DNA of 64,000 nucleotides from Acetobacterium fimetarium (lineage in GTDB: Bacteria; Bacillota; Clostridia; Eubacteriales; Eubacteriaceae): assembly GCF_014284475.1 (NCBI RefSeq), contig NZ_WJBC01000004.1, positions 62,001 through 126,000 on the forward strand, given 5' to 3'. Below are positions 59,891 through 64,000 of this stretch, piece after piece. The position numbers were made by a program, and so were the translations under genes. Numbering within the stretch: the stretch's first letter is position 1; each line of letters begins with the position of its first letter. The notes beneath the pieces are model-generated. The model saw nothing but the letters and a program-made list of their open reading frames with translations, was not told the origin of the DNA and did no database searches.

Positions 59891-60924
59891 TTTTCCCCAC
59901 TTAACTTTGGAATATTGATATCAAAGGGCGGATAGACCACCCCTTTTTCGGTAATAATCGCCGTCACATTCTGATGCGGCGTCACATCAAAGGCCGGGTT
60001 TTCCATCGCCACACCATCCGGCGCGATCTGAATCCCGCAGATGTGACTGATTTCCCGGCAGTCCCGTTCTTCAATCACAATCTCGTCGCCGGACTTGATC
60101 GAAAAATCGATGGTCGATGTCGGTGCCGCCACATACATCGGAATCCCATGCGCTTTGGCCAGCACCGATACCGAATAGGTGCCGATTTTGTTGGCCACAT
60201 CCCCATTGGACGCGATGCGGTCCGCCCCCACAATCACGCCGTCGATTTTTCCCTGCTTCATCATCCAGCCGGCCATGTTGTCGGTGATCAGAGTGACCGG
60301 AATGCCGTCAGCCTGCAGCTCGTAGGCCGTCAGCCGGGCGCCCTGCAGAAAAGGTCGCGTTTCATCGGCATAGACGGAAATGTTCTTGCCCGCCTCATGA
60401 GCCGCGCGGATCACGCCCAGCGCGGTGCCGTAATCCGCCGTCGCCAGGGCGCCGGCGTTGCAGTGCGTCAGGATGGTATCGCCGGCATGAATCAGCTCGG
60501 CGCCGTGTTTTCCCATATCCTTGCACATTTTGATGTCTTCGGCGCAGATGTCATCCGCTTCTTCTCTGAGCAGTTCGATAATCTGAGAACAGGTTTTATC
60601 CTGATTGTCCGCCAGCACTTTTTCCATCCGCCGGATTGCCCAGAACAGATTGACGGCGGTCGGACGGGTGGCGGCAAGCAATGCGCAGACTTCTTTCATT
60701 TTATCATAAAAAATCGCTTTGGGCTCGTCAATATATTCCAGCGCACCAAAATAAACCCCATAGCCGGCGGTTACTCCGATGGCCGGTGCGCCCCGCACGA
60801 TCATATCGACGATCGCTTTGGCAATCTCGCGATGATCGGTATACGAGCGGATAATCAGTTCTGTGGGAAGCTTGGTCTGATCGATCAGTTTCAGTTCCCC
60901 GTCCTCACAATAAACCGGCTTCAC
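59887..60924 (-). CDS. mtnA: S-methyl-5-thioribose-1-phosphate isomerase
   Basis: Converts methylthioribose-1-phosphate to methylthioribulose-1-phosphate. It is 345 residues from a GTG at 60924, two nucleotides after the mtnP stop, with GAGGTG upstream. eIF2B-like fold. MIVRGAPAIGVTAGYGVYFG, LTHCNAGALATADYGTALGV (catalytic Cys), DETRPFLQGARLTAYEL and IVGADRIASNGDVANKIGTYSVSVLA (catalytic Asp) are all MtnA signatures. No mtnB, C, D, E, K or aldolase follows in the operon, so the fate of the product is unclear. Confidence 0.94.
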   Translation of the reverse strand: MKPVYCEDGELKLIDQTKLPTELIIRSYTDHREIAKAIVDMIVRGAPAIGVTAGYGVYFGALEYIDEPKAIFYDKMKEVCALLAATRPTAVNLFWAIRRMEKVLADNQDKTCSQIIELLREEADDICAEDIKMCKDMGKHGAELIHAGDTILTHCNAGALATADYGTALGVIRAAHEAGKNISVYADETRPFLQGARLTAYELQADGIPVTLITDNMAGWMMKQGKIDGVIVGADRIASNGDVANKIGTYSVSVLAKAHGIPMYVAAPTSTIDFSIKSGDEIVIEERDCREISHICGIQIAPDGVAMENPAFDVTPHQNVTAIITEKGVVYPPFDINIPKLSGEK

Positions 60925-60925
60925 C

Positions 60926-61684
60926 TTACACCTCGAATTTTTCGACAAATTTGAAGATCAGCGCCTTCACTTTTTCCGCATTTTCATTCAGAACCCGGAT
61001 CACTTCGTCGTTGGTCACCGGTTTGATGTCCGGATGTCCTTCCAGGCCGGCATCATAATCGGTGATCAGGGCAATGTTCACCACCGGAATTTCCTGCTCC
61101 AGACACAGATACCCCTCGGGATACTGGGTCATATTGACCACATCCGCGCCCAGCAGTGCAAACATGCGGCTTTCAGCCACGGTTGAAAAACGGGGCCCGT
61201 TGATGACCATCACGGTGCCGCCATCATGGACGGGAATGCCGCATTCCTTTGCTGCTTCAATCGCCAGCACTCTGAGCTTGTCATCATAGGGATGGGCTGA
61301 GCTTAAGTGATTCACCTTGGGTTTTTCAAAAAATGTATCTTTTCGGCCGGAGGTCAGGTTGATAAACTGATCGGTCACCACAAAATCGCCGGGTTTCATT
61401 GCAAATTTCAGGCTGCCGACACAGCACGGAGAAACAACGGCTTTGACGCCCAGGCTTTTTAAGGCATGGATATTCGCCCGATAATTGATTTCTGAAGGAT
61501 TGAGAGTATGCTCTTTGCCATGACGCGGGATGAATGCGATGGTCTTAGCACCGACTTTCAGTAAACTCACTTCATCGGATGGTTTTCCGTAAGGCGTATC
61601 TACTTCAATTTTTTTTACCTCTTTACCCAATTCATATAGACCAGAACCGCCAATAACACCAATATCTGCTGAATAATACATCAT
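60926..61684 (-). CDS. mtnP: 5'-methylthioadenosine phosphorylase
   Basis: Phosphorolysis of methylthioadenosine to adenine and methylthioribose-1-phosphate. It is 252 residues from the ATG at 61684 with an AAGGAG site. ADIGVIGGSGLYEL, AFIPRHGKEHTLNPSEINYRANIHALKSLG, SPCCVGSLKF and the trimeric PNP-type motif GTVMVINGPRFSTVAESRMF followed by DVVNMTQYPE (the NMT... segment typical of MTA rather than inosine specificity). The adjacent mtnA confirms the role. First gene of a seven-gene operon. Confidence 0.94.
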   Translation of the reverse strand: MMYYSADIGVIGGSGLYELGKEVKKIEVDTPYGKPSDEVSLLKVGAKTIAFIPRHGKEHTLNPSEINYRANIHALKSLGVKAVVSPCCVGSLKFAMKPGDFVVTDQFINLTSGRKDTFFEKPKVNHLSSAHPYDDKLRVLAIEAAKECGIPVHDGGTVMVINGPRFSTVAESRMFALLGADVVNMTQYPEGYLCLEQEIPVVNIALITDYDAGLEGHPDIKPVTNDEVIRVLNENAEKVKALIFKFVEKFEV

Positions 61685-61711
61685 TTTTCTCCTTCTTATC
61701 GTTATCTTCGG

Positions 61712-61760
61712 CATTTGCCAAACTGCCGTGAGTTTCGCTGCCGGTTTGCGCGAACCAATT
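61712..61760 (-). repeat. Truncated palindromic element, copy L (half of subtype 1)
   Basis: ATTTGCCAAACTGCCGTGAG-TTTCGCTGCCGGTTTGCGCG-AACCAATT matches the left half of the copy at 34084 and stops at the point where the central palindrome should begin. It lies in the mtnP leader. Confidence 0.85.
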
Positions 61761-61778
61761 CGGTAGACCTTTTATCTG

Positions 61779-61806
61779 ATTATACCTTAAGATGCCTGAT
61801 ATGCAA
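61779..61806 (-). promoter_or_regulatory. Likely promoter of the mtnP operon
   Basis: Minus strand TTGCAT (61801-61806), 16-nt spacer, TATAAT (61779-61784). The truncated repeat lies in the resulting leader. Confidence 0.55.
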
Positions 61807-61890
61807 ATAGATTGTGTCCACAGTGCTGAAAAATCAGCAACAGCAGAAACAATCCATGTTGTTAGATGCTATTTTTTTTATCGGGATAAT

Positions 61891-63288
61891 TTATTCGGGA
61901 ATGTTTAAAGTTGACAATGTGTTCTTGGTGACGATGGGCTCTTCCTCATCATCCACCCGGGTTTTGAAACCCAGCCACTGATATTTTGAATCATCCTCTT
62001 CTGCTACCGGTTCTGTTTCGTCCGTTTCTTTTGCAGCCGCTTCGATGATGACTTCCTCTGAGGCGACTTCCGGAACGATCGTTTCCTCAGCAACCGGCAT
62101 GTTCGCAGCCGGCGGTGCCGCTTCGACCGCTTCCGGCTCCGGCTCTTCTACATCGGCACTTGCCTTTTCCGGATCAGCTGCTTCTTCCCCGTCCAGCACC
62201 AGTTCGCTCATTTTTCGGATCGGCCGTTTGAGAAATTCATCATCATCCGCCTTCGCCTTGAACCCGAGCCAACGGTATTGGGAATCATCCTCTTCTTCTA
62301 GCTCCGGTTCCGGTTCCGCCGTTTCTTCGGGAACAGCCGCCACGACAATCACTTCTTCCTTGACTTCCGGAGCGGTGTCCTCTTCAAACACCTGTTCAGC
62401 TGCCACTTCCTCGGGTGTCTTTTCCGGCTCTGTCGTTTCCTCGCCCTGAACCGTCACTGTCCAGCCCATTTTTGTCGGCGCATCTTCCGGATTTCTTTCC
62501 GCTTTATAGCCAACCCAGCTTTTTTGGGGACGGTATGGCGGGATCTCATCATCGATGATCTGAGCAGTGGCCTTAACCTCTTCTAACTTGCCATGAATCG
62601 TTTCCGACGGCTTGATTTTTTCCGAGACATGAAAACCGGTATCGTACTGATCCGGCGCATACTTGACCCAGCTTTTCTTTTTATCCGGGAAATATTTTCG
62701 CAAGATCTCTTTCGGAATCTCCTCGTTGCACAGAATCGCCGAAACCGATGTCAGCACCTTGGGCAGGCGCATATTTTCCGGCCATTCCAGGGTCATCCCC
62801 ACCTCATATTTGACCAGCGAGGCCACGTCGAATCCCAGCGATTCCAGTGAGTACCGCATCAGGCCGGGATTTCGGCACGGCTGATTGGATTTTCGGGCAC
62901 AGGGCAACTTCTGGATTTCACAAATGGGGCAGTTGCCGGGAATCAGCCCGATGGCACCCTCCACTTCGTTCTCAATCTCCAGGAGTGTTTTCCAGGTCAT
63001 CACTTTCATCGCATCGAGCTTTTCGGTGCAATAGCGGCTGATCTCCTTGGGATCGCGGATATTCCGGATATCATCCCTCGGCACTTCAAACTGTCTTCCA
63101 ATGATATGCATATATTTAAACTGTTTCAAAAAGATTGCTTCATCAAAGATGTAAGTAGGACATGACCAATACTTAGAAAAATTGGGACACTGCTTGCAAT
63201 AGCCCAGCGTTTTCTCGCGATCGAAATATTCTTCCATCAGATATTCTACGCGTTTGGCGCCAAAGCTTAATTTATTTTTTAATTCCAT
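61891..63288 (-). CDS. DUF2284 metal-binding protein with a long acidic repeat-bearing tail
   Basis: 465 residues from the ATG at 63288. Residues 1-200 are a DUF2284 domain, a predicted metal (Fe-S) binding domain of anaerobes. A Cys cluster CKQCPNFSKYWSCP (Cys31, 34, 43) is joined by CPICEIQKLPCARKSNQPC near 130-150. Residues 200-465 are a low-complexity, strongly acidic Pro/Glu/Ala-rich tail that carries a repeated aromatic motif: KSWVKYA (about 206), KSWVGYKAE (about 256), YRWLGFKAKADDDE (about 338) and YQWLGFKTRVDDEEE (about 436). The ordinary DUF2284 protein lacks such a tail, to my knowledge. Function unknown; the tail may be a docking region. Confidence 0.78.
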   Translation of the reverse strand: MELKNKLSFGAKRVEYLMEEYFDREKTLGYCKQCPNFSKYWSCPTYIFDEAIFLKQFKYMHIIGRQFEVPRDDIRNIRDPKEISRYCTEKLDAMKVMTWKTLLEIENEVEGAIGLIPGNCPICEIQKLPCARKSNQPCRNPGLMRYSLESLGFDVASLVKYEVGMTLEWPENMRLPKVLTSVSAILCNEEIPKEILRKYFPDKKKSWVKYAPDQYDTGFHVSEKIKPSETIHGKLEEVKATAQIIDDEIPPYRPQKSWVGYKAERNPEDAPTKMGWTVTVQGEETTEPEKTPEEVAAEQVFEEDTAPEVKEEVIVVAAVPEETAEPEPELEEEDDSQYRWLGFKAKADDDEFLKRPIRKMSELVLDGEEAADPEKASADVEEPEPEAVEAAPPAANMPVAEETIVPEVASEEVIIEAAAKETDETEPVAEEDDSKYQWLGFKTRVDDEEEPIVTKNTLSTLNIPE

Positions 63289-63312
63289 TCTTTTCCATCC
63301 CTTCCTAGTCAA

Positions 63313-63563
63313 TTCGACAACTGTCTGATCTTCATGGTTTTATTTAATTGAATGTTAAGATAACTTTAAAATTTGCAGCTAAAATTCACCTATTTCAGGC
63401 TTCTGATTCATTCTACATCGATTTTCATCAATCATCAATTCAACTTTTTGTCCAATACGGGTATTTTTCCCCTGTTTTTCTTAATAACATAAAAATTACC
63501 TGTTATTTTTAATATTTTACGTCTATAATAAAAATGAGTAATTTTTTGAAGGGAGATTAATGA
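63313..63563. other. Divergent intergenic region, no coding sequence seen
   Basis: AT-rich gap between the divergent DUF2284 and Fe-S scaffold-like genes. TATAAT at 63524-63529 is a plausible -10 for the plus-strand gene (its -35, TGTTAT at 63501, is weak). A GAAGGGAG ribosome-binding site lies at about 63548-63555. Confidence 0.5.
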
Positions 63564-64000
63564 ATGGAATATTCTCACGAAATTAAAAGTATGTGTACCG
63601 TTGGCAATAATGCAAACCACGGTTGTGCACCGATCCCCGAGGAGGGCAAGTGGGTTCAGGCAAAGGACGTTACCGATATCTCCGGCTTAACCCATGGTAT
63701 CGGCTGGTGCGCTCCTCAGCAGGGCGCCTGCAAGCTGACTCTCAATGTAAAGGATGGCATCATCGAGGAATGTCTGATTGAAACAATCGGTTGTTCGGGA
63801 ATGACACATTCAGCTTCGATGGCCTCTGAAATCATGCCAGGCAAAACAATTCTGGAAGCACTCAACACGGATTTAGTTTGCGATGCAATTAACACCGCGA
63901 TGCGGGAATTGTTTTTACAAATTGTATATGGTCGTACCCAAACCGCTTTCTCGGAAGGCGGCCTCCCCATCGGAGCCGGTCTTGAGGATTTGGGCAAAGG
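63564..64000 (+). CDS. NifU-like iron-sulfur cluster scaffold-type protein (partial, runs off right edge)
   Basis: The open frame from the ATG at 63564 continues to the window end (145 residues seen). A GAAGGGAG site lies about 8-15 nt upstream; an ATG at 63560 is in another frame. CTVGNNANHGCAPIP is followed by GIGWCAPQQGACKLTLNVKDGIIEECLIETIGCSGMTHSASMA. The last portion resembles the NifU/IscU N-terminal fold (ETIGCSG) with its cluster-ligand cysteine. It is probably an Fe-S assembly scaffold protein of the type annotated in acetogens, but the truncation limits certainty. Confidence 0.7.
   Translation, partial: MEYSHEIKSMCTVGNNANHGCAPIPEEGKWVQAKDVTDISGLTHGIGWCAPQQGACKLTLNVKDGIIEECLIETIGCSGMTHSASMASEIMPGKTILEALNTDLVCDAINTAMRELFLQIVYGRTQTAFSEGGLPIGAGLEDLGK

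Noticed and set aside
1-64000. CRISPR arrays, tRNA or rRNA genes, prophage, integrases or IS transposases
   Set aside because: No regularly spaced short repeats, no tRNA-like cloverleaf with TTC-A-A arms, and no transposase, integrase or phage structural proteins were found among the frames. The palindromic elements are dispersed, not arrayed with spacers.

Overview
The window reads as chromosomal DNA of a strictly anaerobic Firmicute of the Eubacteriales, most likely an acetogen of the Acetobacterium/Eubacteriaceae type. This is inference from three things. The purR - spoVG - glmU - prs - pth - mfd order is typical of Firmicutes. About 30 kb is devoted to anaerobic (cobalt-early) cobalamin synthesis, cobalt uptake and corrinoid uptake, all under cobalamin riboswitches. 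The terminal genes (DUF2284, Fe-S scaffold-like) are common in anaerobes. No rRNA, tRNA, CRISPR array, prophage or transposase gene was seen.

Layout. 1-7000 (minus): housekeeping block mfd (cut by the window edge), pth, prs, glmU, spoVG and purR. 7200-12350 (plus): murC, two DUF4190-type membrane proteins, lgt and a patatin-like lipase. 12500-15060: a SEC-C protein, a degenerate histidine kinase and an AlkD-type DNA glycosylase. 15297-31400 (minus): one apparent ~15-gene operon behind a cobalamin riboswitch, running hemA, sirC, a hemC-cobA-hemD fusion, hemB, hemL, cbiK, cbiF, cbiG, cbiH, cbiJ, cbiP, cbiB, cobD, cobU. 31530-34600: a CsoR-type repressor with a visible operator, and cbiN-cbiO-cbiQ behind a second, closely similar riboswitch. 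34700-41300: an MprF-type acyltransferase and a BceAB/BceRS-type antimicrobial-peptide detoxification module. 41765-44560: a CHB_HEX_C surface protein, a MORN lipoprotein and a class I amidotransferase. 44600-45110: a third riboswitch lying 3' of the cobalamin genes. 45167-55100 (minus): a second operon behind a fourth riboswitch, btuF, btuC, btuD, cbiA, pduX, cbiC, cbiL, cbiD, cbiE, cbiT. 55109-61810: a tightly coupled seven-gene operon that begins with methylthioadenosine salvage (mtnP, mtnA) and continues with two glycosyltransferases, a DegT aminotransferase, an FAD oxidoreductase and a TIM-barrel isomerase. 61891-64000: a DUF2284 protein with a long acidic tail, divergent from a partial Fe-S scaffold-like gene.

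Together the two large operons supply nearly all steps from glutamyl-tRNA to adenosylcobinamide-GDP. pduX and cobD make the aminopropanol arm, and btuFCD and cbiNOQ bring in corrinoid and cobalt. cbiM, cobS, the adenosyltransferase and lower-ligand genes are not in the window.

The most striking unexplained structure is a family of about twelve intergenic palindromic elements (three sequence subtypes sharing one central hairpin). The main subtype is about 154-171 bp, has TTGCGAA-like terminal inverted repeats, and in five copies is flanked by 7-11 bp direct repeats. Several copies sit inside the cobalamin operons. This looks like a MITE-like element family; I cannot say whether it has been described.
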